Source: Candidatus Woesebacteria bacterium RIFCSPHIGHO2_01_FULL_44_10 (GTDB lineage Bacteria; Patescibacteriota; Microgenomatia; UBA8517). From it: DNA of 13,155 bases. The notes beneath the pieces were generated by a model that was given only the letters and a program-made list of their open reading frames with translations, did no database searches and was not told where the DNA came from. Of the stretch, positions 1 through 7,455 are shown in pieces; the stretch's first letter is position 1; each line of letters opens with the position of its first letter. The translations under genes and the position numbers were made by a program. The DNA lies in NCBI GenBank assembly GCA_001792465.1, contig MGGO01000001.1, positions 5,766-18,920 of the forward strand, given 5' to 3'.

Positions 1-1673
1 CCCGAGCGGCCCCTGAGCTGGTTATCAATGCGGCGAGACTCATGGCGCTCAGTGCCAATGACGTGCAGGCCACCCGCTTGAACGACTTTGTCCCGGTCAG
101 ACTTAGTAGGATTGCTACCCCCCAAAACAATGTCCACCCCACGCCCGGCCATATTGGTGGCCACGGTGACGGCACCGGGACGACCGGCGTCTGAAATGAT
201 CATCGCTTCCCTCTCATGGTTTTTGGCATTGAGGACATTGTGAGGAACTTTCTTTCTTTTCAGAAGTTCACTGACCACTTCGTTTTTTTCAATTGAGGTT
301 GTACCAACTAAAACCGGTTGCCCAGCTTTATGTCGCTCTTCGATTTCCTTGGCAATTGCCCCATATTTGGCTCGGATGGATTTGTAGATTACGTCCGAGT
401 TGTCTTTGCGAATCATCGGTTGGTGAGTCGGAATCACGACCACATCCAATTTGTAAATTTTTCCAAATTCCTCTGCTTCGGTGGCAGCCGTTCCCGTCAT
501 GCCCGAAAGGTGCTCATACATCCTAAAGTAATTTTGAAAAGAAATAGTCGCTAAGGTTTTGGACTCCTGTTGAATAACCACGCCCTCTTTGGCTTCAACG
601 GCTTGGTGCAGGCCGTCACTCCAGCGTCTGCCAAACATCAAGCGGCCCGTAAACTCATCCACAATAATTACGCTTCCGTCCTTGACTACATAGTCACGGT
701 CCTGGAGGTAAAGGGTTCGGGCCCTGAGTGCGTTTTCAATGTGGTGAATTGCCTCAAAATCTTTTTCGTATAAATTATCAACTCCCAGAATTTTTTCAAC
801 CCTGGTAATCCCGTGCTCGGTTAAGCTTGCCGACTTGGCCTTCTCGTCAATTTTGAAATCGGTGTCGGAATTTAGGTTATCTATCATCCCTGCAAACTTG
901 TAATACTTATCGGTAGGTTCGGTGTCCGGAGCGGAGATAATCAGAGGGGTTCTGGCCTCATCGATTAAAACCGAATCAACCTCGTCGACGATGGCAAAGT
1001 AGTGCCCCCTTTGGGCCATTTGTTCCAATGATTGGACCATATTGTCTCTCAGGTAATCAAAACCAAATTCGTTATTGGTGCCGTAGGTAATATCGGCTGC
1101 GTAGGCCACCTTTCGATCGACAGGCTTCAGATGCGCTAAACGCTCATCACCGTGGCTCGTGTCGTTGTACTTTCTGTCATATATAAAACTTTTCTGCTCC
1201 TGAACGATTGTCCCCACAGTCATACCTAGAAGTTCAAAGGCCGGGGCGTTCCAACCCGCGTCACGCCGGGCCAGATAATCATTAACCGTGACCAAGTGTG
1301 CCCCACGACCCTTCAAGGCACGCAGGTAAAGGGCGGGGACGGCAGAGAGAGTCTTTCCCTCACCCGTTTTTTGCTCGACAACTTTACCCTCAAAAAGGGC
1401 CACGGCCGCCATCATCTGGACATCATAATGTTTAAGGCCGATAGCACGGTAGCTGGCCTCACGAGCAAGAGCAAAGGCTTCCGCTAAAAAATTCTCTATC
1501 TTTTCACCTTTGCTCAGGCGTTTTTTAAATTCTTCAGTTTTTACCGCAAAATCAGCCTTCTTAAGCTTGCTTACCTTTTTGTCAAAAGAATTTATCTCAT
1601 CAACCCGTTTTTGGAGCCTCTCCAGCTCCCGAGCATTGACATCTAAAATTTTTGAAAACAGCTTTCCGATCAT
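1..1673 (-). CDS. secA: SecA preprotein translocase ATPase, C-terminal part cut by window edge
   Basis: SecA is the ATPase motor that pushes unfolded secretory proteins through the SecYEG channel at the inner face of the membrane. Reading leftward from the ATG at 1673, the frame stays open for 557 codons to the window edge. It starts MIGKLFSKILDVNAREL, as SecA proteins do. The Walker A motif GEGKT is at residues 104-108. DITYGTNNEFGFDYLRDNM follows it, and Walker B DEVDS is at 230-234, leading into the IDEARTPL segment. The last visible residues, 540-557, are the helicase motif GTERHESRRIDNQLRGRS of the second nucleotide-binding fold. The usual SecA length is 800-900 residues, so roughly a third (rest of NBD2, scaffold, wing and C-terminus) lies outside. 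I checked the frame at several points and saw no frameshift. There is no Shine-Dalgarno sequence. A TGCTAGAAT box ends 8 bases before the ATG. Confidence 0.97.
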   Translation of the reverse strand, partial: MIGKLFSKILDVNARELERLQKRVDEINSFDKKVSKLKKADFAVKTEEFKKRLSKGEKIENFLAEAFALAREASYRAIGLKHYDVQMMAAVALFEGKVVEQKTGEGKTLSAVPALYLRALKGRGAHLVTVNDYLARRDAGWNAPAFELLGMTVGTIVQEQKSFIYDRKYNDTSHGDERLAHLKPVDRKVAYAADITYGTNNEFGFDYLRDNMVQSLEQMAQRGHYFAIVDEVDSVLIDEARTPLIISAPDTEPTDKYYKFAGMIDNLNSDTDFKIDEKAKSASLTEHGITRVEKILGVDNLYEKDFEAIHHIENALRARTLYLQDRDYVVKDGSVIIVDEFTGRLMFGRRWSDGLHQAVEAKEGVVIQQESKTLATISFQNYFRMYEHLSGMTGTAATEAEEFGKIYKLDVVVIPTHQPMIRKDNSDVIYKSIRAKYGAIAKEIEERHKAGQPVLVGTTSIEKNEVVSELLKRKKVPHNVLNAKNHEREAMIISDAGRPGAVTVATNMAGRGVDIVLGGSNPTKSDRDKVVQAGGLHVIGTERHESRRIDNQLRGRS

Positions 1674-1681
1674 TTCTATTT

Positions 1682-1690
1682 ATTCTAGCA
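1682..1690 (-). promoter_or_regulatory. secA promoter, extended -10 (TGCTAGAAT)
   Basis: On the minus strand TGCTAGAAT (TGn plus hexamer TAGAAT) lies 8 bases before the secA ATG. Transcription starting the usual 7 bases after the hexamer would leave about 2 bases of leader. No good -35 hexamer is present at 17 bases. A second candidate further upstream, TTGACT (1732-1727) with GATAAT (1708-1703) at 18 bases, would give a leader of about 23 bases. Confidence 0.55.
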
Positions 1691-1760
1691 AAACAAGCGG
1701 TCATTATCTCCCTCTGCTACACTTGAAGTCAAATAAAAAGCCGAGACCTAATAAGTCTTC

Positions 1761-1789
1761 TTGACGAAAGAATCGACAAACACTATTCT
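1761..1789 (+). promoter_or_regulatory. Sigma70-type promoter of the coiled-coil protein gene
   Basis: TTGACG (1761-1766) and TATTCT (1784-1789) are separated by exactly 17 bases. The predicted transcription start is about 1796, while the ATG is at 1799, leaving 0-3 bases of leader and no room for a ribosome binding site. With the secA promoter it forms a divergent pair in the 125-base gap. Confidence 0.65.
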
Positions 1790-1798
1790 TAACTTATT

Positions 1799-2089
1799 AT
1801 GCTAACTAAAACTGACCTCTCACAAATTAAAAAGATCGTTCGAGCAGAGGTTGAAGCCGAGGGACAAAATATTAGAGACGAGCTACAAGGAGATATTAAA
1901 ATGGCTCAAATTAGAATCACAACCGAAATCCGCGGAGTAAAAGATCGTTTAAAAAACTTAGAAATTAAAACCACGAAAATTCAAAAAGATTTAAAAACGG
2001 CGGTAAACTTTCTCGACAAAGAGGAACTGAAAGTTACCAAAAGGGTCAAAAGGATAGAGGCTCATTTACGGCTGGCCGCGTTATCATAA
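1799..2089 (+). CDS. Small charged coiled-coil protein, function unknown
   Basis: The gene encodes 96 residues without signal peptide or membrane segment. The protein is mostly helical and highly charged. Residues about 35-70 (EIRGVKDRLKNLEIKTTKIQ and on) show a heptad-like spacing of I, L and V suited to a coiled coil, and the C-terminus is KRVKRIEAHLRLAAL. Short proteins of this plan (MLTKxDL start, coiled coil, KRVxRIExHL end) recur in CPR genomes as far as I recall; their function is not known and I do not assign one. The strong promoter just before the ATG and the intact frame argue for a real gene. Its end overlaps the methyltransferase end by 6 bases in convergent orientation. Confidence 0.8.
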   Translation: MLTKTDLSQIKKIVRAEVEAEGQNIRDELQGDIKMAQIRITTEIRGVKDRLKNLEIKTTKIQKDLKTAVNFLDKEELKVTKRVKRIEAHLRLAALS

Positions 2090-2704
2090 GCTAGAGCAAA
2101 TAAACATCACGTTGGCAACAGGGTAGACAGCTTCGACTTTCGGGAAAATTTTTTCCAGTTTTTTCAAAAACTTCATGGCTTGTGATCGTTTGTCGTCATA
2201 ATATAACCTATTGAAAACTACGATACCACGACGTGCGAGGACGGACCTTACACTGTGGAGATAGTTTTTTGATTCTAGGTGTTTAGGATACTTGTCACCC
2301 AGATAAGTATCAATTAAAATCAGGTTGTATTGTTGCGGGTTACGGGTGGTGCGTCTCACAAATTTATAGGCGTCTTCTATTTCTATCTCAACATCAGAAA
2401 GATCAAAATATTTCCTTCCCAGCTCGACCATCACCGAATCAATTTCTACACCTGTAATTTTTGCCCCCGGCCAGCGTTTTTTAATCAGTGGCACAATCCC
2501 TCCCGCCCCCAAACCTAAAATCAGGCAATTTTCGACCCGTAACCCATCACGCGCAACTTTCCTAAACGGTTTAACCCATATTTGCTTGGCAATTCCCCCA
2601 CTCTGCGTTAAACCATTTGCAATAACATGAACTCCCCAAGCCAAGTCTTTAACTACTGTAAGTTTTCCGTTTATTGAAGACTCTACCTCTTCCAGAACTT
2701 TCAT
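2084..2704 (-). CDS. Spermidine-synthase-like class I SAM-binding methyltransferase fold protein
   Basis: This is a 206-residue protein of the class I SAM-dependent methyltransferase fold, closest in look to the spermidine synthase (polyamine aminopropyltransferase) branch. The nucleotide loop LILGLGAGG is at residues 61-69, the acidic ribose-binding strand GVEID at 85-89, an adenine-site DAY at 111-113, and YNLILIDTYLGDKYP follows where aminopropyltransferases carry their active-site Asp. The N-terminal region is shorter than in true spermidine synthases (about 280-300 residues), so the small beta domain that holds the polyamine is reduced or absent. Polyamine synthesis is therefore uncertain; a methyltransferase or a non-catalytic relative is also possible. 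The ATG overlaps the exporter stop as ATGA, so translation is probably coupled. It ends in tandem stops UGA-UAA. Confidence 0.8.
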   Translation of the reverse strand: MKVLEEVESSINGKLTVVKDLAWGVHVIANGLTQSGGIAKQIWVKPFRKVARDGLRVENCLILGLGAGGIVPLIKKRWPGAKITGVEIDSVMVELGRKYFDLSDVEIEIEDAYKFVRRTTRNPQQYNLILIDTYLGDKYPKHLESKNYLHSVRSVLARRGIVVFNRLYYDDKRSQAMKFLKKLEKIFPKVEAVYPVANVMFICSSL

Positions 2705-4527
2705 TGATACCCCACCGCCTGCTTCATAAACATTTCGGCATAGAGTCCCTTTTTGCCAACCAACTTTTCGTGGGTTCCTTCATCAATAATCTTGCCTTCG
2801 TCCAAAACAATAATTTTGTCAGCATTTCTCACAGTTGAGAACCGGTGTGAGATAAGCAAAAGCGATTTGCTTTTGTATTGTTTATCTAAGTTTCTGAAAA
2901 TTTCATATTCGGCTTCGGCGTCAATGGCGCTGGTTGGTTCGTCTAATATCAAAATAGGAGCCGATTCGTAAAAAGCCCGAGCAATGGCCAGTTTTTGCCA
3001 CTGGCCCTTAGAAAGCTCAACTCCACCTTCAAATTGTCTGCCCAAAAGTTGGTTGTATCTTTTAGGTAATTTCTCAATAAACTCCGCCGCGCCGCTTTGC
3101 TTAGCCGCCAGTTTCATCTTTTTCGTATTTTTAATTTCCGGGTTACCGAGTAAGATATTTTCTTTAGCAGTGAAGTCGTACTGGATAAACTCCTGGAACA
3201 GAGTGCCAATGTAGGAATACCATTGAGATAAGTCAACTTCTTTAATATTAATTCCGTTGATTAAAATCTTTCCCGAAGCGACATCATAAAAACGACACAG
3301 AAGCTTAACAATCGTTGTCTTACCCGCCCCATTTCTTCCTACCAGTGCCACATTTTCAGCAGGATTAATTACAAAGCTCACATCTTCCAGAGCCGGTTTG
3401 TCGCCACCAGGATAGGTGAAACTGACATTTTTAAACTCGATCTTGGGGGGAGTCTTTGTTTCCCCAATGGATTTGGGTTTGGTCGGCTTTTTGATCAGCT
3501 TTGGTAAATTCATTACCTCAAAAAAATGGTTGACATATAGATTATTTTCATACATTTCACCAAAATTAAGTATCAAGTCACCAGCGTTATATCGAATTCT
3601 ATCCAACAGACTAACAAAAAAGGTAAAGTCTCCTACCGACATTTCGCCAGCCAACACTTGAGGCAATCGCAAATAAGCAAAAACAAATATAACTGCTATT
3701 TCAAGAACATCCGGATAAAAAGCCACTTTCATAAAGTCAACCACAGGTTTCTTGTTTATCTTATATAGGTAATCCTGAATCTTTTTAAATCTTGCGAGCA
3801 AAACCTTGCTAGACTGGAAGATTCTCCCCTCAGTGACCGCTACTTTGTTCGACAAAAGCCACGTCAAGTACCAAATCTTTCTTACTTCAGGAGCCCCCGA
3901 GCCATAGATCGACCATTGTATATTCCCAAATTTTGTCCTCAAAAACAGTCTTGGCAAAGCCATCAAAGTGATTACTACAGGCATCCACCAATTGTAAGAA
4001 ACTAATATGAAAAAGACGGCAATAAACGAAACCAGATTCGTAAAGAAATATGAGAGTTGTCTTAAGAAATCCGGCGGCCGCCAAGTGAAAGTATCCTTAG
4101 CTTTGGCTATCAAATCCTGTGTTTTTGGGTTTTCCAAGTGGGCGATATCAATATCAGCAGTTTTACTGAAAAACTCGTAGTTTAAGGCGTTTTGGATTTT
4201 GTATCTGAAAAGAAAATCAAAGTAAGTATTCCTCAAACCCCACATTACAAAGCCTTGTATGGCATCTGCCACAAATCTAGCACCCAAAATTGCAATAACC
4301 ACAAATGGGATTGTGGGAGATATTCCCTGATGCTCAATCACACTATCAACCAAAAGTTTGTAAACAAAACTTGTAAAAATTGGGAAAAACGCTCCGATGC
4401 CCGAAGTTAGGTAAAAACCGGTCACTAGACCTTTGTCAGCTCGCCACGCCAACAAAAGCATCTTGCCTAAATTGTTAAGAACATTCAAGGCAGACTTCTT
4501 TGCAGAATAAATTTTCTCTTTTACCAT
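2701..4527 (-). CDS. ABC exporter, fused membrane and ATPase domains
   Basis: This is a half-transporter type exporter that should dimerise in the cytoplasmic membrane and pump a lipid, peptide or drug-like substrate, which cannot be told from sequence. It is 608 residues from the ATG at 4527; a GTG one codon earlier is the alternative. Residues about 25-320 hold the hydrophobic transmembrane domain (for example FYLTSGIGAFFPIFTSFVYK and LVSFIAVFFILVSY). The ATPase domain shows the A-loop in FTYPGG, Walker A GRNGAGKT at 397-404, Q-loop LFQEF, a variant signature LSKGQ instead of LSGGQ, Walker B ILILDEPTSAID and the H-loop LLISHRF. It is the first gene of an operon with the methyltransferase. 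The extended -10 box TGCTACAAT ends 7 bases before this ATG, which favours it as the start of a leaderless mRNA. Confidence 0.95.
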   Translation of the reverse strand: MVKEKIYSAKKSALNVLNNLGKMLLLAWRADKGLVTGFYLTSGIGAFFPIFTSFVYKLLVDSVIEHQGISPTIPFVVIAILGARFVADAIQGFVMWGLRNTYFDFLFRYKIQNALNYEFFSKTADIDIAHLENPKTQDLIAKAKDTFTWRPPDFLRQLSYFFTNLVSFIAVFFILVSYNWWMPVVITLMALPRLFLRTKFGNIQWSIYGSGAPEVRKIWYLTWLLSNKVAVTEGRIFQSSKVLLARFKKIQDYLYKINKKPVVDFMKVAFYPDVLEIAVIFVFAYLRLPQVLAGEMSVGDFTFFVSLLDRIRYNAGDLILNFGEMYENNLYVNHFFEVMNLPKLIKKPTKPKSIGETKTPPKIEFKNVSFTYPGGDKPALEDVSFVINPAENVALVGRNGAGKTTIVKLLCRFYDVASGKILINGINIKEVDLSQWYSYIGTLFQEFIQYDFTAKENILLGNPEIKNTKKMKLAAKQSGAAEFIEKLPKRYNQLLGRQFEGGVELSKGQWQKLAIARAFYESAPILILDEPTSAIDAEAEYEIFRNLDKQYKSKSLLLISHRFSTVRNADKIIVLDEGKIIDEGTHEKLVGKKGLYAEMFMKQAVGYQ

Positions 4528-4534
4528 CACCCAA

Positions 4535-4543
4535 ATTGTAGCA
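4535..4543 (-). promoter_or_regulatory. ABC exporter promoter, extended -10 (TGCTACAAT)
   Basis: On the minus strand TGC precedes the hexamer TACAAT, followed by TTGG, then GTG and ATG. Counting 7 bases from the hexamer puts the transcription start at about 4528, next to the ATG at 4527. The -35 region is poor. It is back to back with the rarA promoter in a 60-base gap. Confidence 0.65.
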
Positions 4544-4551
4544 TTTTTCGC

Positions 4552-4580
4552 TTGCTTTGGGTTTTATTTGGCGCTAAAAT
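4552..4580 (+). promoter_or_regulatory. rarA promoter
   Basis: TTGCTT (4552-4557) and TAAAAT (4575-4580) are 17 bases apart. The predicted transcription start at about 4587 is next to the ATG at 4588. In-frame start codons at 4552 (TTG) and 4579 (ATG) lie inside the promoter and would not be transcribed. Confidence 0.65.
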
Positions 4581-4587
4581 GAGTTTA

Positions 4588-5808
4588 ATGGCAAAAGCGC
4601 CGTTGGCGGAAGAACTGCGACCTAAATCCCTCACTGAATTTGTCGGCCAAGAACACCTGGTTGGCCGCGGCGGCATCATCAAAAAGTTACTGCGAAGCGC
4701 CAGGAAAACAAACTTTTTTCCTTCCTTAGTTTTCTGGGGCCCACCGGGGTCGGGCAAAACCACACTGGCCCGGATTATTGCCCGTGACTTGAAACGCAGG
4801 TATCACGAATTCTCCGCCGTCAACACTTCCATGAAAGATATCCAAAACATCTTACAAAACAACCGCAAAAATTCTCAGGATACCTTGTTTACAGTTCCCA
4901 GTTCTCAAAAAAAATCTCCAGTCATCTTCGTTGACGAAATCCACCGTTTTAATAAAGCTCAGCAAGACAAACTGCTGCCCCACGTCGAGCGGGGAGAGAT
5001 TGTTTTTATCGGCGCCACCACTGAAAACCCCAGTTTTGAGGTTATTGGCCCCCTTCTTTCCCGCTGCCGGGTTCTGGTTCTGGGCCAACTTAGTCAAAAA
5101 GATTTGACTAAAATTATTGCTAAGGCTGAAAAGGCCGTTACCAAAACCCTGGACAGTCAGTCCAAACACTTCCTGGTCGAAGCTGCCAATGGTGATGCCC
5201 GAGTGCTTCTGAATGTTTTGGAAATTGCGGCTAATCTTTCAACGGCTAAACAAATTTCCCTCAAAGAAATGCGCCAGGCTCTGCAAAGGCGGCAGTTGAC
5301 CTTTGATCGCCAGGGAGAAGAATTTTACAACGTTATCTCGGCCTTTATTAAATCCATGCGCGCCAGCAACATTGACGCGGCCCTTTACTGGCTGGCCCGG
5401 ATGATTGAAGCCGGTCAAGATCCCCTCTACATTGCCCGGCGGATGGTTGTTTTCGCCAGCGAGGATATTGGCATGGCCCAACCTACAGCTTTGGTCGTCG
5501 CCAACGAAGTTTTCAAAGCGTGCGAAGTTATCGGTTACCCGGAATGCACCATTAACCTGGCTCACGGCGTGACCTACCTGGCCAGGGCTAAAAAGGATCG
5601 GTCAAGTTATAACGCCTACTTTGCCGCTCTTGACGACGTTAAAACCCACGGCAATCTTCCCGTACCTTTAAAAATCAGAAACCCGGTGACTAAATTAATG
5701 AAAAACCTGGATTACGGCAAGGATTACGAAATGTATACTCATCAGGACCTTCTCCCCAAAAAACTCCAGGGCAAAAAATACTATAATGAAAACAGTGAGC
5801 AAACTTAG
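4588..5808 (+). CDS. rarA: RarA/MgsA (WRNIP1 family) replication-associated recombination AAA+ ATPase
   Basis: RarA (MgsA, WRNIP1 family) is a clamp-loader-like AAA+ ATPase that acts at stalled replication forks. The 406 residues begin MAKAPLAEELRPKSLTEFVG, the expected N-terminus. Walker A GPPGSGKT is at 51-58, Walker B VDEIH at 115-119, sensor 1 GATTENPSF at 142-150, and the arginine finger lies in LLSRCR at 156-161. The C-terminal half holds the usual oligomerisation region (AALYWLARMIEAGQDPLYIA, then GYPECTINLA). Length fits the family (about 400-450). I chose ATG 4588 over upstream in-frame starts because those lie inside the -35/-10 boxes and add residues the family lacks. Its 3' end overlaps a small membrane-protein gene that continues the same transcript. 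Confidence 0.95.
   Translation: MAKAPLAEELRPKSLTEFVGQEHLVGRGGIIKKLLRSARKTNFFPSLVFWGPPGSGKTTLARIIARDLKRRYHEFSAVNTSMKDIQNILQNNRKNSQDTLFTVPSSQKKSPVIFVDEIHRFNKAQQDKLLPHVERGEIVFIGATTENPSFEVIGPLLSRCRVLVLGQLSQKDLTKIIAKAEKAVTKTLDSQSKHFLVEAANGDARVLLNVLEIAANLSTAKQISLKEMRQALQRRQLTFDRQGEEFYNVISAFIKSMRASNIDAALYWLARMIEAGQDPLYIARRMVVFASEDIGMAQPTALVVANEVFKACEVIGYPECTINLAHGVTYLARAKKDRSSYNAYFAALDDVKTHGNLPVPLKIRNPVTKLMKNLDYGKDYEMYTHQDLLPKKLQGKKYYNENSEQT
5782..5787 (+). promoter_or_regulatory. Possible internal -10 box (TATAAT) at the end of rarA
   Basis: A consensus TATAAT sits inside the rarA 3' end. Its predicted start at about 5794 is one base before a GTG at 5795 in the frame of the next gene, the same geometry as other promoters in the window. 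No -35 or TGn extension supports it, and it may simply be AT-rich coding sequence. Confidence 0.3.
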
Positions 5809-6004
5809 TGTTGGGCAGAAAAGGGCTTTGTCAGATTTTTTGAATACCGTTGCGGCTGCATTTTTAACTATTGGAGCCATAACTCCACTTTTTTCCAATT
5901 TTGGCTCTTGGAAAGAAATATCAGCCTCGGTTCTCGGTGGTCTTAGTATCTCGTTGCTTCTTCTTACAATTTCACTTAGAATAATGAGGAGAATAAAATC
6001 ATGA
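5786..6004 (+). CDS. Small membrane protein with two predicted transmembrane segments, unknown function
   Basis: The 72-residue protein has a short basic N-terminus, a first hydrophobic segment (AAAFLTIGAITPLF, about residues 23-36), a short polar turn (SNFGSWKE), a second hydrophobic segment (SVLGGLSISLLLLTISL, about 48-64) and a basic tail RIMRRIKS. The positive ends suggest both termini face the cytoplasm. It overlaps rarA by 23 bases from ATG 5786, or by 14 if it starts at GTG 5795, which is one base after the transcription start predicted from a TATAAT box. No Shine-Dalgarno is visible for either start. Its stop overlaps the next ATG as ATGA. Short two-segment proteins of this look are common in bacteria and carry no assigned function that I know. 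Confidence 0.72.
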   Translation: MKTVSKLSVGQKRALSDFLNTVAAAFLTIGAITPLFSNFGSWKEISASVLGGLSISLLLLTISLRIMRRIKS

Positions 6005-6099
6005 GTGAACTCACAATTTTGGATGCATTTTATATCGCGATTATCATCATGGCCTTTTTTGCAACCAGCTTTTATCTCGTTATTAAAAATAAAATATGA
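6001..6099 (+). CDS. 32-residue single-pass membrane micro-protein, unknown function
   Basis: This short ORF starts MSELTILDAFYIAIIIMAFF. It consists of a polar N-terminus, one hydrophobic helix of about 20 residues (FYIAIIIMAFFATSFYLVI) and a short basic tail KNKI. It is supported by a good Shine-Dalgarno, GAGGAG at 5986-5991 with 9 bases to the ATG, and by ATGA overlaps at both ends with the neighbouring small genes. I recognise no family. It could be a regulatory subunit or a short membrane peptide acting with its neighbours; that is inference only. Confidence 0.6.
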   Translation: MSELTILDAFYIAIIIMAFFATSFYLVIKNKI

Positions 6100-6209
6100 A
6101 TCCCTATTTAGCTATAGCCGCATTTGGTTCAGTCGCCTTGGGTTTTCTGGTTCTGTATCTTGGTGAAAAAGATAGGGGCAAGAAAAAAGCTAAGAAGCGG
6201 AGTAAGTAA
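6096..6209 (+). CDS. 37-residue membrane micro-protein with lysine-rich tail, unknown function
   Basis: The 37 residues start MNPYLAIAAFGSVALGFLVL, a single membrane helix, followed by YLGEKDRGKKKAKKRSK, a strongly basic tail with 9 lysine or arginine residues. By the positive-inside rule the tail should be cytoplasmic, where it could touch nucleic acid, ribosomes or lipid headgroups (inference). The start overlaps the previous stop as ATGA and there is no own Shine-Dalgarno, so translation is probably coupled. Its 3' end runs 20 bases into the convergent serS gene. Confidence 0.55.
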   Translation: MNPYLAIAAFGSVALGFLVLYLGEKDRGKKKAKKRSK

Positions 6210-7428
6210 TTTTTTCTTTCCCCATCCATTTCTGCAAAACTTTGGGAACTTTGACCGAGCCGTCTTTTTGTTGATAGTTTTCAAGAATGGCCAGGATTGG
6301 CCTTTGGGAAAAAGCCGTGCCGTTTAGCATATGGACAAAGTCTGCCCGGCCTTTTTCTTGATATTTGATGTTTAGTCTCCTGGCTTGAAAATCAGTTGTT
6401 GTCGAAGTTGAAGTTAGCTCGCGATATTTCCCCTCTGACGGAAACCAACCGTTAAGGTCATATTTGCGAGCTGCCGGCAGGCCCAGATCACCCGAACACA
6501 TTTTGATGACTTGGTATGGTATTTCCAAAGCCTGCAGCAGTTTTTCTTCAATATCTAACATGAATTCATGTTCTTTATCACCATCTTCCAATCTAACAAA
6601 CGAAAACATCTCAATTTTGTTAAATTGATGAACTCTGAAAGAGCCCTTAGTATCCTTACCGTAGCTGCCAGCTTCCCGTCTAAAACAAGTCGAAATACCC
6701 ATGTATCGAAGTGGCAAATCTTTCCCGGACAAAATTTCCCCCATGTGCATTGGGCCAATCGATTGTTCACTGGTACCGACTAATACCAAATTGTCTTTGT
6801 CCAAAACAAACATGTCTTCTTCACCACCATGCTCAAGGTAACCCATCCCGGCCATTGACTCCTTTTTAATCAGGACCGGTGGAATAACCGGAACAAACCC
6901 TTCTTTAAAAAGCGTCTCTAGGGCCAACTGTTCCAGAGCAAGTTCGAGTAAAACTCCGTCACCCTTAAGGTAGAAAAATCGTGTCCCAGATACTTTTGCC
7001 GCCCGTTCAACGTCGATAATCCCCAAGTCTTGCCCCAGTTCCCAATGGGCCTTTGGTTTGAAATCAAATTTAGTCGGCTCCCCATGCGTTCTGACTACTT
7101 CGTTTTCGCTTTCATCCTTACCCTCTTTCACATCAGAAGCCGGCAGGTTGGGAATTTGCCACAAAGCTTCTTGAAATTTTTCTTCAGCCTTTTTTAATTG
7201 GGGTTCAAGTTTTTGAAGTTTGCTTTTTGTCTTTTTACCCTGAGCAATATCTTTTGACTTGGCGTATTTATTGCGCTCAGCACGTAAATTTTCGACTTTA
7301 ACAAGTAATTCACGTCGTTTTTCATCCAGCGCCAAAACCTCATCAACAATTTTAGGGTCCAGCTGCTTGTCAGATGTTCCCTTCTTAACTTTCTCCGAAT
7401 TTTCACGAACGAAATTTATATCTAACAT
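6190..7428 (-). CDS. serS: Seryl-tRNA synthetase
   Basis: SerRS charges tRNA-Ser with serine (class II synthetase, cytoplasm). The 412 residues match the family's usual 410-430. The N-terminus MLDINFVRENSEKVKKG leads into the long two-helix arm that grips the tRNA-Ser variable arm (about residues 30-110, rich in E, K and L). Then come the class II motifs: motif 2 in FRREAGSYGKDTKGSFRVHQ, then ELTSTSTTTDFQARRLNIKY, and motif 3 around NGTAFSQRPILAILENYQQ, which keeps the ATP-binding arginine although the flanking residues (QRP rather than the common GRT) are unusual. The ATG is preceded by TGCTAAAAT and AGGAGCG. The AGGAG is only 2 bases from the ATG and lies upstream of the predicted transcription start, so it is probably not a ribosome binding site. 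Confidence 0.96.
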   Translation of the reverse strand: MLDINFVRENSEKVKKGTSDKQLDPKIVDEVLALDEKRRELLVKVENLRAERNKYAKSKDIAQGKKTKSKLQKLEPQLKKAEEKFQEALWQIPNLPASDVKEGKDESENEVVRTHGEPTKFDFKPKAHWELGQDLGIIDVERAAKVSGTRFFYLKGDGVLLELALEQLALETLFKEGFVPVIPPVLIKKESMAGMGYLEHGGEEDMFVLDKDNLVLVGTSEQSIGPMHMGEILSGKDLPLRYMGISTCFRREAGSYGKDTKGSFRVHQFNKIEMFSFVRLEDGDKEHEFMLDIEEKLLQALEIPYQVIKMCSGDLGLPAARKYDLNGWFPSEGKYRELTSTSTTTDFQARRLNIKYQEKGRADFVHMLNGTAFSQRPILAILENYQQKDGSVKVPKVLQKWMGKEKITYSAS

Positions 7429-7435
7429 CGCTCCT

Positions 7436-7444
7436 ATTTTAGCA
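7436..7444 (-). promoter_or_regulatory. serS promoter, extended -10 (TGCTAAAAT)
   Basis: On the minus strand the box ends 7 bases before the serS ATG, so transcription should begin at about 7429-7428, on the start codon itself. The -35 region is weak (TTATCA at 18 bases). It lies between the toxin stop codon (7456) and serS, so serS need not depend on the toxin-antitoxin transcript. Confidence 0.65.
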
Positions 7445-7455
7445 GAAAAAAGAAA

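Noticed and set aside
1..1673. Frameshift or decay of secA
   Set aside because: I followed the frame at the start, at the ATPase motifs and at the left edge, and it stays open and family-like; the gene is cut only by the window.
1510..1764. Plus-strand open frames inside secA and similar frames inside serS, lysS, lon and the exporter
   Set aside because: They are opposite-strand or out-of-frame shadows of clear genes, with no own family signal, promoter or ribosome site.
2701..2704. Recoding of UGA to glycine (code 25)
   Set aside because: UGA ends the exporter, methyltransferase and lysS exactly where families end, and it is used in ATGA overlaps.
4552..4587. Upstream in-frame starts of rarA (TTG 4552, ATG 4579)
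   Set aside because: They overlap the -35 and -10 boxes and add residues that the family does not have.
6190..6240. Terminator between the micro-protein genes and serS
   Set aside because: A T-rich run follows 6209, but I find no convincing stem on either strand.
7429..7435. AGGAG just before the serS ATG as a Shine-Dalgarno
   Set aside because: Only 2 bases separate it from the ATG, and the TGCTAAAAT box immediately upstream puts the transcription start after it.
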